Positions 37,389 to 45,553 of a stretch of 64,000 nucleotides of DNA are shown piece by piece. Under the pieces are notes generated by a model. The model saw only the letters and a program-made list of their open reading frames with translations. It searched no databases and was not told the origin of the DNA. The first letter of the stretch is position 1, and the number at the start of each line of letters is the position of its first letter. Position numbers and translations under genes: made by a program. This DNA is from Marinobacter arenosus (GTDB taxonomy: Bacteria > Pseudomonadota > Gammaproteobacteria > Pseudomonadales > Oleiphilaceae): the NCBI RefSeq assembly GCF_019264345.1, contig NZ_JAHVAO010000001.1, positions 2,170,001 to 2,234,000 of the forward strand. Direction: 5' to 3'.

Positions 37389-37928
37389 AGTGCTTCAGCG
37401 ATAGGATCTTGAAAGGGCAAAACGGCCCGAACTTAGACTGTTTTTATATACAGTATGCTGGTAATAGTCAAACCCATAATGACTTATATAGCATTTTGGC
37501 GATACACCAAATTATGGGATCAACAGCATCAATTTTTAGTGTTTGCACATTGATAGTGACTTCTACCTCAGCGGCAGGTTTAGAAGGAAGCGGTTTCTCT
37601 CTTTTGTTGACCCACCAATTTCTCTCGCATTCAGGAATGAGTTATGGGACTGCTGAATGTAATCGATCCCTTCAGTGCGCGCCTCTTCAAGCTTCCTTTA
37701 GATCCGGAGCTTCTGATGAACTGGCATTTCCCCGCTGGGACAAGAACGCTTTGATTAGTTTTCGATATGAGAAACAAAGCTCAGTGATGATAACCATTTC
37801 ACCTAGTCCCCATCGCAGTGGATCTGCCATGAAATGCTAACATCCGTACCAAAGAACAGCCTCTTTCAACTACCACCTAAAATCGACTTATCCCCAAAAA
37901 ATTCCGAATAGATTGATACCTAAGCAGC
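37389..37928. other. Intergenic region at the right border of the island
   Basis: About 540 bp between the methylase start and the end of the DUF4442 gene. It holds the methylase promoter. A plus-strand frame of about 143 codons (37409-37840, TTG start; or 107 codons from an ATG at 37515) exists, but it lacks a ribosome binding site, has no recognisable domain and overlaps the promoter, so I do not call it. Composition returns to the GC-rich chromosomal style at about 37.9 kb. No integrase, tRNA or clear attachment-site repeat is visible. Confidence 0.6.
37443..37471 (-). promoter_or_regulatory. Sigma-70 promoter of the methyltransferase gene
   Basis: On the minus strand TTGACT (37466-37471) and TATAAA (37443-37448) are separated by exactly 17 bases, close to the sigma-70 consensus. 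The predicted start is about 45-50 bp upstream of the ATG at 37388. This gives the methylase expression independent of the triad operon. Confidence 0.7.
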
Positions 37929-38420
37929 CTACCGCCGCTTAGGCGTCCACGCCCAAACCATCTCAATCTCGATGGGCTCTTTGCCCTCGCTATCATGGAT
38001 GGTCACCGGCACGGAGACATCGCCCTTGTCTTCCGTGCGCATGCGCTCGCGCTGCTCGTCCGTCAGGTGGGCTTCAACGGTCATGTCGCCTTTGGCTCGA
38101 CGGGTGTACTCGGCTTTGGCGGTCTTGATGACCGGTACCTTGTCGTCCGGCACGTTCAGGCCAACCAGGAAGCCTGTGGCAGATTCGGCCAGAACCAGCG
38201 AGGCAACGGCGTGCACGCCGCCAATGTGGTTCTGAACCCGGCGCTTGTTGGCCAGGCTGATGACGCAGCGCTCGTGATCGAGTGATTCAATGCGAATACC
38301 AGTGGTACCGGTGAATGGCACCACCTTGCCAAAGAACAGGCTCAGGGCCCTGGATCGGGCGAAATCGGGCAGACGATTGATTTTGTTAACGATTCCAGAC
38401 AATTTGTTGGCGCTGGCCAT
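37929..38420 (-). CDS. DUF4442 hotdog-fold thioesterase-like protein
   Basis: About 163 residues from the ATG at 38420 (MASANKLSGIVNKI), which has a CGGAGAG site; the frame is open 16 codons further. The hotdog pattern is clear: a strand RIESLDHERCVISLANKRRV, the NHIGGVHAVASLVLAESATG helix equivalent to the acyl-CoA thioesterase central helix, then AKAEYTRRAKGDMTVEAHL. DUF4442 proteins are related to PaaI/YiiD thioesterases; substrate unknown. It sits divergently beside an acyl-CoA-binding protein gene, which fits acyl-CoA metabolism. Confidence 0.85.
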   Translation of the reverse strand: MASANKLSGIVNKINRLPDFARSRALSLFFGKVVPFTGTTGIRIESLDHERCVISLANKRRVQNHIGGVHAVASLVLAESATGFLVGLNVPDDKVPVIKTAKAEYTRRAKGDMTVEAHLTDEQRERMRTEDKGDVSVPVTIHDSEGKEPIEIEMVWAWTPKRR

Positions 38421-38571
38421 GGACGACTCTCCGCTTATCGAACTTTTCGGCTCGGGACAATACCCCATTCGTCGAAGGAAAGGAACGTTTGGTCAATGAC
38501 GGCACGCCATGGGCTGGCTATACTCGGCCCAACCCTTACAGGACCCAACGCCTACCAACAAGGAGAGCAAG

Positions 38572-38832
38572 ATGAGCGATCTGAAAACCCAATTTGATGA
38601 AGCCGTAAACTACATCCAGAACGCCGAAGGGGATTTCCAGCCGTCCAATGAGATGAAGCTGGAATTCTACGCGCTGTACAAGCAGGCGACCGAGGGCGAT
38701 GTTTCCGGCAAGCGCCCGGGCATGATGGATTTCGTGGGCCGCGCCAAGTACGACGCGTGGGACAAGCTCAAGGGCACGTCCAAGGACGACGCCATGCAGC
38801 AATACGTCGACAAGCTCAACGCCCTGAAGTAA
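38572..38832 (+). CDS. Acyl-CoA-binding protein (ACBP)
   Basis: 86 residues from the ATG at 38572 ([16 protein letters not shown]), preceded by AAGGAG. It matches the four-helix ACBP family throughout: [24 protein letters not shown] [16 protein letters not shown], then [20 protein letters not shown] with the conserved K/Y/W ligand residues. It binds long-chain acyl-CoA esters in the cytosol. Bacterial ACBPs are scattered; the protein is common in Marinobacter-like lipid-storing marine bacteria (general knowledge). A perfect hairpin follows the stop. Confidence 0.95.
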   Translation: MSDLKTQFDEAVNYIQNAEGDFQPSNEMKLEFYALYKQATEGDVSGKRPGMMDFVGRAKYDAWDKLKGTSKDDAMQQYVDKLNALK

Positions 38833-38847
38833 GCACGCCTGCCTGTC

Positions 38848-38872
38848 GATCCCGGTTGATTTGACCGGGATC
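38848..38872 (+). terminator. Hairpin after the ACBP gene
   Basis: A perfect 9-bp stem, GATCCCGGT / ACCGGGATC, with a 7-base loop lies 15 bp after the ACBP stop. A T-tract is lacking (ACCCTTCCCC follows), so it may be a weak terminator or a 3'-end stabiliser. Confidence 0.5.
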
Positions 38873-38964
38873 ACCCTTCCCCGGAAAAGTTTTTGCGACC
38901 TTCAAACGTTTGTCATAAGATGCGCGCAACATAACAAAAAGAACCCAATCGGTAAGAGTTATTC

Positions 38965-39276
38965 ATGGAAATCACCCAAGCGCTGGAACAATCCCAGCCC
39001 GGCCTTGTTGGCCGTGTTAAAAACGCCATTCGTACACAGCATCTGAACCAGCGTGCCGAACAGAATTACCTGCACTGGATTACCCGTTTCGTCCTGTTCC
39101 ACGATTTGAAGGATCCGGACACCCTCGGCTGCGAGGATCGCCAGGAGTTTCTCAGCTATCTGGGCGATCGCATCGAGATCTCTCGGGCACGGCTGAACCA
39201 GGCCAGCCAGGCACTGACGTTCTTCTACGAGGATGTTCTCGGAAAGGTGGGCATGAGCGAAACCGCCGCAGCCTGA
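38965..39276 (+). CDS. Orphan integrase N-terminal SAM-like (core-binding) domain protein
   Basis: 103 residues. RVKNAIRTQHLNQRAEQNYL, then HWITRFVLFHDLKDPDTLG and RLNQASQALTFFYEDVLGKV, closely follow the N-terminal core-binding domain of integron-type tyrosine integrases. The protein stops before any catalytic domain would begin, and no downstream frame supplies the Arg-His-Arg-Tyr catalytic residues. Either it is a remnant that kept its reading frame or a free-standing DNA-binding protein. It lies about 1 kb from the island's right border. Confidence 0.75.
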   Translation: MEITQALEQSQPGLVGRVKNAIRTQHLNQRAEQNYLHWITRFVLFHDLKDPDTLGCEDRQEFLSYLGDRIEISRARLNQASQALTFFYEDVLGKVGMSETAAA

Positions 39277-39292
39277 ACGCTGCGGCCGGCGT

Positions 39293-39808
39293 TCAGCGCT
39301 CGGTCATATTGACGTTCAGCGCGTCGTAATTGCGGTTTTGAGGCGGGCGAATCACGTAGTTGTTGCTGTGTGTCTGTCCGGGTATGGACTTGGGGTTGCT
39401 GAACCGGAATTCCACAGGAATCTCGGAACGCCCCAGGTCGGTTCGACTGTCCCTCGGCTGCAGGGCCAGCGGATCCAGGTAGAAATCATCGTCTGTTGCC
39501 GGCTTGACCGGCACGCCCGCTGCCGGGGCAGACAACCCACCCTCGATCACCGTATTGGCGAGGGCGTCTTCTTCGATGGAGCGCAGCGGAATGTTGTGAA
39601 TCGTGGAGCGCTCTTCGTACTCGAAGGCCTCTTCCTTTGCGGGGGCGTCACTCTGGGCGGAAACCAGCGCAGGCAAAGCAAAGAGTGCCGCGCTGCCGGC
39701 TATCGACACCGAGCGACCCAATAAACGTCCGACTTTTCCAATCCCCGTACCCATATCCATGACCATAACCCTGGCTGACCGACTCATCCCTGCCACCACA
39801 TGTGACAC
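39293..39808 (-). CDS. Hypothetical exported protein
   Basis: Up to 171 residues. I do not recognise the family. A signal-peptide-like stretch, SIAGSAALFALPALVSAQS, lies about 35-55 residues from the first ATG, so a later start (for example the ATG giving MGTGIGKVGRLLG) would give a normal signal peptide. The mature part is polar and Pro/Asp-rich with few cysteines, suggesting a periplasmic or surface-exposed protein. It is convergent with the integrase-domain gene and divergent from the TonB receptor. Confidence 0.6.
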   Translation of the reverse strand: MSHVVAGMSRSARVMVMDMGTGIGKVGRLLGRSVSIAGSAALFALPALVSAQSDAPAKEEAFEYEERSTIHNIPLRSIEEDALANTVIEGGLSAPAAGVPVKPATDDDFYLDPLALQPRDSRTDLGRSEIPVEFRFSNPKSIPGQTHSNNYVIRPPQNRNYDALNVNMTER

Positions 39809-39942
39809 TTTTTGATCAGTCTATCGTCAAAAAAGACGGTTTGCGCAGTTGGTCGACGATTCTGTGACGCTTTTCACTAACACCCTAAGCCAATACGTAG
39901 CAGCATGGGTCATGCTGTAAACCCTGGATAACAATCAATCCC

Positions 39943-42144
39943 ATGTTCCAGTTTGCTTACGTGGGAAATGCGTCTAAACTCCGGTTTAGCAAGCAATTCT
40001 TTCGCCCGGCTGTGCGCCGCCAACTCGGTCCAAGGATGTCTATATTGAAAGTCCGCCCGCTCCTCAGGATCTCAGCTTTCGCATGGCTGGTACCCACTAT
40101 GGCGGCAAGCGCAGCGACCGGCGACGACTCCCTGTGGGACATCCCCCTCGAGGAACTGGGGCAGATCCGGGTGGTATCGATCGCATCCGGGAGCGCGACC
40201 CCTCTCGATAAAGCCGCAGCGATCACCTCGGTCATCAGTTCTGAAGACATTGCCGCCATGGGCGCGAATGACCTGGACCAGGTACTGGAAACCGTGCCGG
40301 GCCTGCATGTAAACCACTCAGACCAGGCGTTCACCTCCAAGTACATCTTCCGGGGCATCACCTCGAGCTTCAATCCGCAGGCACTGGTTCTGATCAATGG
40401 TGTTCCGGTCACCACCATGATGTTCGGCAACCGGGGCAATACCTGGGGCGGCATGCCGGTGAAGGCCATCAAGCGAATCGAGGTCATACGTGGCCCCGGA
40501 TCGGCGCTGTACGGCGCAGACGCGTATGCGGGCGTTATCAATATCATCACCAAGAGCGCCCAGGATATCGAAGGTGTCCTGACCGGCGTTCGGGCCGGAA
40601 GCTTCGATAGGACCGGCGCCTGGGTCGAGGCGGCCACGGACTTTGGCGGCACCGACGTCAGCCTTGTTCTTGAGCAACAGAGCACCGATGGGTGGCGCCG
40701 AACCATCGAACGTGACGCCCAGACCAATTTTGACGAAGCCTTCGGCACCTCGGCGTCCTTGGCCCCCGGGCCGGTCAACACCTCGGTGGATCAGTTCGAC
40801 GCCCGACTGGATGCCCGTGGTGAGCGCTGGCAATTGCGTGCAGGGATTCAGGACCGGAGAGATCTCGGCACCGGGCCCGGCCTTGCCCAGGCCCTGGACC
40901 CGGAGGGGCGCTACAGTTCCCAACGGCTGAACGTTGATTACAGTTACCGATGGGAGGACGTGGTTGAGGGGCTTGAAGTCGAAAGCCGGGTCAGCTATCT
41001 GAACGTTACTCAGGAACCCGAGAATGACATCGCGCTTTATCCGCCGGGCGCGTTTGGCGGCGCCTTCCCGGACGGGTTCCTCGGTAGCCCGGGCTACAAG
41101 GAACGCCAGCTACGGGTTGACCTCAGTTCCATCTACAGCAACATCGATAACCACCGGATTCTGTCCGGCGTAGGGGCGTTCTGGGCGGACCTGTACGACG
41201 TTACCGAACGGAAGAACTTCAACACGGATTTCAGCCCCAAGGGCCAGGTGGAAGACGTATCAAACGATCCGGACCAGGTCTGGATGCCGGAAGAAGACCG
41301 CAAGAACTACTACGTTTTCGTTCAGGACGAATGGCAGTTTGCCCAGAACTGGCAATTGGTAAGTGGGCTCCGCTACGACTATTACGCGGATTTCGGGCAA
41401 ACCATCAATCCCCGGGCCGCTCTTGTGTGGGCAACCACGGACACACTGACAACCAAATTCCTGTACGGCCGAGCCTTCCGTGCGCCGTCGCTGAATGAAC
41501 TCTACGCCGCGAATAACCCGATCACCGCGGGCAACGAGGACCTGAACCCGGAGACGATCGACACGCTGGAAGTCGCCCTCGCCTACCAGGCCACCACCCG
41601 CCTGTTTTACGGCGTGAACGTTTTCTACTATGAGATCGACGACCTGATCAGCGCGGAACCCATTCCGGGGCCGATTTCCAATCAGTACCAGAACTCCGGC
41701 AAGCGTAAGGGTCACGGTGCCGAGGTCGAGGCCAGCTATCAGGCGCTGGACAACCTGAACCTGACCGCCAATTACGCCTATCAGACGGCCGAGGATCAAC
41801 GCACCGACTCCTCCGTCGGCCAGGCACCGAATCACCAGGCGTACGCTCGGATTGAGTGGGGCGTGGTCCCGACGTGGGATCTGAACACCCAGGTCAACTG
41901 GGTCGGCGAGCAAAAACGGGCCCCGTCGGACCCCAGGGAGCCGGTGGATGACTACACCACCGTGGATTTTGTGGCCCGCACCAATGGTCTATGGCGCGGA
42001 TTTGATATTGCCGTGTCGGTAAGAAACGCATTCAATGCCGACGTGCGCGACCCCAGCCCGTATTCCGACCCAAGGCCTGAGATCCCCGGCGACTTCCCAA
42101 TGCCTGGACGCTCGGCTTTCGTGGAAGCCCAGTACCAGTTCTAA
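39943..42144 (+). CDS. TonB-dependent outer-membrane receptor
   Basis: 733 residues from the first ATG; starting at the in-frame ATG at 40036 (MSILKVRPLLRISAFAWLV) would place a normal signal peptide at the N terminus, so that start is a good alternative. The plug domain is clear (ITSVISSEDIAAMGANDLDQ, VLETVPGLHVN, RGITSSFNPQALVLINGVPV, IEVIRGPGSALYGADAYAG, GVINIITKSA). A 22-strand barrel follows with the C-terminal aromatic YQF. Substrate cannot be told; the plug resembles the vitamin B12/catecholate-siderophore group. The stop overlaps the convergent lyase-like gene by a few bases. No tonB or fur box was identified next to it. Confidence 0.9.
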   Translation: MFQFAYVGNASKLRFSKQFFRPAVRRQLGPRMSILKVRPLLRISAFAWLVPTMAASAATGDDSLWDIPLEELGQIRVVSIASGSATPLDKAAAITSVISSEDIAAMGANDLDQVLETVPGLHVNHSDQAFTSKYIFRGITSSFNPQALVLINGVPVTTMMFGNRGNTWGGMPVKAIKRIEVIRGPGSALYGADAYAGVINIITKSAQDIEGVLTGVRAGSFDRTGAWVEAATDFGGTDVSLVLEQQSTDGWRRTIERDAQTNFDEAFGTSASLAPGPVNTSVDQFDARLDARGERWQLRAGIQDRRDLGTGPGLAQALDPEGRYSSQRLNVDYSYRWEDVVEGLEVESRVSYLNVTQEPENDIALYPPGAFGGAFPDGFLGSPGYKERQLRVDLSSIYSNIDNHRILSGVGAFWADLYDVTERKNFNTDFSPKGQVEDVSNDPDQVWMPEEDRKNYYVFVQDEWQFAQNWQLVSGLRYDYYADFGQTINPRAALVWATTDTLTTKFLYGRAFRAPSLNELYAANNPITAGNEDLNPETIDTLEVALAYQATTRLFYGVNVFYYEIDDLISAEPIPGPISNQYQNSGKRKGHGAEVEASYQALDNLNLTANYAYQTAEDQRTDSSVGQAPNHQAYARIEWGVVPTWDLNTQVNWVGEQKRAPSDPREPVDDYTTVDFVARTNGLWRGFDIAVSVRNAFNADVRDPSPYSDPRPEIPGDFPMPGRSAFVEAQYQF

Positions 42145-42938
42145 TCATCCCACCCGCGCTTTTCCGGACCGTCGTAAACGATGTTCTCGCAACGAACTGG
42201 GAAGAAGCTACCTTCGGGTCGATCCCTCGCATCCTGATAGCAGGGCGCCATGCCCGTTACGAAACAGGGCGTTAGGAAGGTTTGATAGTCCTGGCAACTC
42301 AGGCCCATATCGGCCGCCAGGCCCGCGTGAACGGCGGCAACGTTCATCGAGTAACCGTAGGTCTCGTAGAGGTAGTCGTGTACGTCGAGGGCCATCTTAA
42401 GGTAACGACCGCCATCAAGTTCAAATTCACGGGCCTTGGCCAGGGTAAATGGAATACGCTCGTCGGTTTTGGCCAGTGGGCGCCCATAGCCATATATGGT
42501 TCGCCCGGCGGCCTTCTCTTGCTCAACAAATTCACTGAGGGCGCCGCCTTCATCGCAATGTCTGCCTGCACGGTAAAAAAAGTCCAGGGCCCGAACTTCC
42601 GGGCGGCGGCCGTAGATTGAAGCCTCTGACACACTCATACCCGCCATCAACGACAACGATGGCGTTGAGCGCACCGTGCCTGCCAGGGCAGTGACATGAT
42701 TCGGCCAGATAGAGGCATCCGGATAACTGGTCGAAACCCAGTAGGCATTCAGCATCTTTGCGACATTTTTCCCAGGATCTCTCCCGAGAATGGCGTATAG
42801 GTAAAGATGGATCCAGTCATAGTCACCAAGTTCCTGGTGCAAATCCTTGCCATGCACAATGACCCGGTCGGACAGATACGCTTTACCCTTGCGGGTTACC
42901 CAGCGCTTTTCTGTCTCCAGAAGCTTTTCGTGGTTCAT
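42141..42938 (-). CDS. Citryl-CoA-lyase/citrate-synthase-like protein, catalytic residues not conserved
   Basis: About 265 residues from the ATG at 42938 (MNHEKLLETEKRWVTRKG), which forms an ATGA overlap with the preceding gene's stop; the frame is open for 28 more codons. The fold is visible: a short N terminus, DYDWIHLYLYAILGRDP, a NHVTALAGTVRSTPSLSLMA helix, and the C-terminal VHAGLAADMGLSCQDYQTFL region. By eye, the usual catalytic HGG is SIYGRRP-type here and the NVD motif reads MNVAA, so the citrate-synthase His and Asp appear replaced. It is the last gene of a unit with a paralogue and a thiamine-diphosphate enzyme. A structural partner subunit or a different reaction is possible. Confidence 0.7.
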   Translation of the reverse strand: MNHEKLLETEKRWVTRKGKAYLSDRVIVHGKDLHQELGDYDWIHLYLYAILGRDPGKNVAKMLNAYWVSTSYPDASIWPNHVTALAGTVRSTPSLSLMAGMSVSEASIYGRRPEVRALDFFYRAGRHCDEGGALSEFVEQEKAAGRTIYGYGRPLAKTDERIPFTLAKAREFELDGGRYLKMALDVHDYLYETYGYSMNVAAVHAGLAADMGLSCQDYQTFLTPCFVTGMAPCYQDARDRPEGSFFPVRCENIVYDGPEKRGWDD

Positions 42939-43762
42939 GGCTGACTCCCCTCCGGTGACTCGGGATCGGGACTGCTCTCGTCCAGCTCTATGGCAGGACC
43001 GTAATACGGGAACTTTTTCCACCCCATCTGTTTTTGCTCCAGGGCATGGGCGGCCGCGCCCGGTAGCCTGAGAATCAGGTACAGCATGCTGCCCTGGTCG
43101 GGATCCATCCCGAGATCAACCAGCGCAGCCGCGGCAAGCCCACTCATTGCCAATGGGTAGCCAACGTTCTGCTCCAGCGCCTGTCGATTGGCCTCTAGCC
43201 AGGCGAGCGCACCGTTGGCAGGCGCCAACCCGGCCAGCAGCTCCAGCGATTGGAGAATGGGTGTCGGCGTTACGTCTCCGTTCGGATCAAAGCCGGGCGC
43301 ATGCTCCATGGGCAGCCAGATGTCGGCACGTTCGTCGTCGCTCGGGTTCGATAGCCGGGCGCACCACCGATCAAAATCAAAACGGCATTCTCGCCAAAGC
43401 CCGATACACACCGACACTTCCTGGGACCCACCGTATTGGCCTGCCCCCACCGCAAGCGCCGCCATCAGGGCGGAGCTGTGATTGGTACCGGCAACACCCG
43501 CGTTCATCGCCGCCCGAACGCTGGTTTCACGAGGCCCGAGGTTGGCCAGTACCATGGCCAGCTTTTCAAGCAAGGCCGCCTCCCCCTTTCCGGGGCGCTC
43601 GCCTTTGAACATGAGCAGCAGGTATTCAAACCAACTGGCCTTGTGAACCACCTCACCGTAGACATCATACCCACGGCAGTAACAGGCCCTTGCGGCAAAG
43701 GGGTTCTCAGCTTCCGGCTCTTCCAGCCAGATGTTGGAGTGGTACTGGTACTCTGTAGTCAT
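42935..43762 (-). CDS. Second citryl-CoA-lyase/citrate-synthase-like protein, also lacking catalytic residues
   Basis: 275 residues. The family pattern is clear: ACYCRGYDVYGEVVHKASWF (lyase N-terminal), VRAAMNAGVAGTNHSSALMA, GAGQYGGSQEVSVCIG, and the C-terminal ALVDLGMDPDQGSMLYLILR followed by PGAAAHALEQ. The central loop reads QYGGSQE where active enzymes have an H-G-G, and the C-terminal Asp region reads NVGYPLAMSG, so the catalytic His and Asp appear replaced by Tyr and Gly. It is paralogous to the next gene, with a 4-bp overlap, suggesting a heteromeric complex. It starts 13 bp after the thiamine-diphosphate enzyme. Confidence 0.75.
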   Translation of the reverse strand: MTTEYQYHSNIWLEEPEAENPFAARACYCRGYDVYGEVVHKASWFEYLLLMFKGERPGKGEAALLEKLAMVLANLGPRETSVRAAMNAGVAGTNHSSALMAALAVGAGQYGGSQEVSVCIGLWRECRFDFDRWCARLSNPSDDERADIWLPMEHAPGFDPNGDVTPTPILQSLELLAGLAPANGALAWLEANRQALEQNVGYPLAMSGLAAAALVDLGMDPDQGSMLYLILRLPGAAAHALEQKQMGWKKFPYYGPAIELDESSPDPESPEGSQP

Positions 43763-43775
43763 TGCGTCGTCCTGC

Positions 43776-45500
43776 CTATTCGGTCGCGGTGAGCACTTTC
43801 ATTCTGGCGCCCATGGGGGGCACTTCGTCGGCGTCAATCCTTACGTCAAGCAAACACGGCCCCGGATGCTGAAAAATATCGGGCAGGTCAAGCGCGTAAA
43901 GCTCTTCCATGTTATTGATCCGGAAGGACCTCACACCCAGGGCTTCGGCCAATTTCGCGTAATCCACGGTGGGTAGCCGGTTCGCGATCGGCTCTGCACC
44001 GCCAAGGGCCTGACCGTGGCGGACCATGCCCAGTGAGGCGTCGTTCAGCACCACCATCACCAGGTTCTGGCACTCTTGCAGCGCCGTGGTCAGTTCCTGC
44101 CCCGACATCAGGTAGCTGCCATCGCCGGTAACGCACAGGACCGGAGCTCCCTTGGCCGCCATGGCAACGCCTACCGACGCACCAATAGCCCACCCCATCG
44201 GCGCAAACCCGATGCCGATGTGGAACAGGTTCTTGTCCGGAGCCAATGCCTCAGGCCGCCGAACGTTCCAGTGATGTATCCCCCACAGGAAGCTGTTGCC
44301 ACTGTCAAACAGGGCGCGGGTCATGTCCGGGCAGGCCTGGCTGAAATAGGTCATTAGCGCTTGCGGTTTCACGGGCCCGGTCGTGGCGTAACAACCGTCG
44401 CGAAATCGCTCGTCAATGATGGCGGGCAATCCGTCATTGGAACCCACCCGCCTCGGTCTGGCAGCTTGGGCGTCTTGGCCCAGCGCATCCAGAAGTTGGT
44501 CAACAATCAGATGGGGTTCGCCAAAAACGGCGAAACGCGCCATGGTGGCTCGGGTCAGGTGTGCGGGGTTTCTGGAGATATGGATCAACCGCTCGGACAC
44601 GATGCCATCCGGATCCCAACCTGCTGTGGAGACCTCATCCAACGCCGCACCGACGACAATGATTCGCTCGGCGTTCTCAGGTTTCAGGGCGTCCGAGGCA
44701 CTGCGGTGTCCCGCGAAACCAAAGACACCGCGATACAGGGGGTGAAAACTGTCGATGACACCCTTCGCCCGGGGCGTCGTCACAAGCGTCCAGCCCTTCA
44801 GCTCGGCGAGCCGTATCAGTTGAGGAACGGCGGAGACCGCGCCCTCCCCAAGGACAATCGTCGCCCGGCGTACCCCCTCAAAGTGCCGGACCAGGCTTTG
44901 CAGTGTTCCGGGCGCTGGCAGCACTTCATTCGCCAAAAAGGCATTCAGGGAGGTGTGAAGGGTCTCTTCCGGGACACGATGGCGCATGACGTCGAGGGGA
45001 ATGGACAGGTGCACCGGGCCCGGCTGGTGCCCCATGGCATGGCCAATCGCGTGAAGCAGTTTCGGGAGGAGTTGTTCGGGGTGCGATACCAGCGTGTTAT
45101 AGCGGGTGCAGCTGGCGAACATATCGGTGGTGTTGATACTGGTGCAGGAGGACTCCTGCAAGGCACCCTGGCCAAATCGATTCAGAGAGGTCTGGGCGGA
45201 TATCACCAGCATCGGTGTGTTGTCGGCGTAGGCTGCGGCGACACCGGTGAGGAGGTTGGTGGCGCCCGGCCCTGCCGTTGCGCAACACACACCCAGCCGG
45301 CCGGATTCCCGGGCATATCCGTCGGCCATGAAGGCAGCGCCGGTTTCGTGGCGAGCGGTTACAACACGGATGCCCCCGCGACGCTCACTGCGGGCAAGGG
45401 CATTGTAGAAAGGCTCAATGCTGCCACCCGGTACCCCGAATACGAACTCAACACCCAGACGCTCCAGGTACCGCAGAATTAAATCACCACACTCAAGCAT
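43776..45500 (-). CDS. Thiamine-diphosphate-dependent enzyme, IlvB/benzoylformate decarboxylase family
   Basis: About 574 residues from the ATG at 45500 (MLECGDLILRYLERLGVEFV); the open frame runs 42 codons further into poor-quality sequence. It has the three-domain layout: N-terminal Pyr domain with FGVPGGSIEPFYNALA and the catalytic Glu52 in ARHETGAAFMADGYARESG, the central domain, and the C-terminal PP domain with the thiamine-diphosphate motif GDGSYLMSG...LVMVVLND. It resembles acetolactate synthase large subunits but has no small-subunit partner and lies in a unit with two lyase-like genes, so a decarboxylase or carboligase of a dedicated pathway is more likely than branched-chain synthesis. 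Function is uncertain. Confidence 0.85.
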   Translation of the reverse strand: MLECGDLILRYLERLGVEFVFGVPGGSIEPFYNALARSERRGGIRVVTARHETGAAFMADGYARESGRLGVCCATAGPGATNLLTGVAAAYADNTPMLVISAQTSLNRFGQGALQESSCTSINTTDMFASCTRYNTLVSHPEQLLPKLLHAIGHAMGHQPGPVHLSIPLDVMRHRVPEETLHTSLNAFLANEVLPAPGTLQSLVRHFEGVRRATIVLGEGAVSAVPQLIRLAELKGWTLVTTPRAKGVIDSFHPLYRGVFGFAGHRSASDALKPENAERIIVVGAALDEVSTAGWDPDGIVSERLIHISRNPAHLTRATMARFAVFGEPHLIVDQLLDALGQDAQAARPRRVGSNDGLPAIIDERFRDGCYATTGPVKPQALMTYFSQACPDMTRALFDSGNSFLWGIHHWNVRRPEALAPDKNLFHIGIGFAPMGWAIGASVGVAMAAKGAPVLCVTGDGSYLMSGQELTTALQECQNLVMVVLNDASLGMVRHGQALGGAEPIANRLPTVDYAKLAEALGVRSFRINNMEELYALDLPDIFQHPGPCLLDVRIDADEVPPMGARMKVLTATE

Positions 45501-45553
45501 TGGATACTCATTACAGGTGGCCGACGCGGACGGAGATGCCGCGCCCATCCGGT

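Noticed and set aside
37409..37840. Plus-strand frame of up to 143 codons right of the methylase
   Set aside because: TTG start without ribosome binding site, overlaps the methylase promoter, no domain; possibly a remnant but not supportable.
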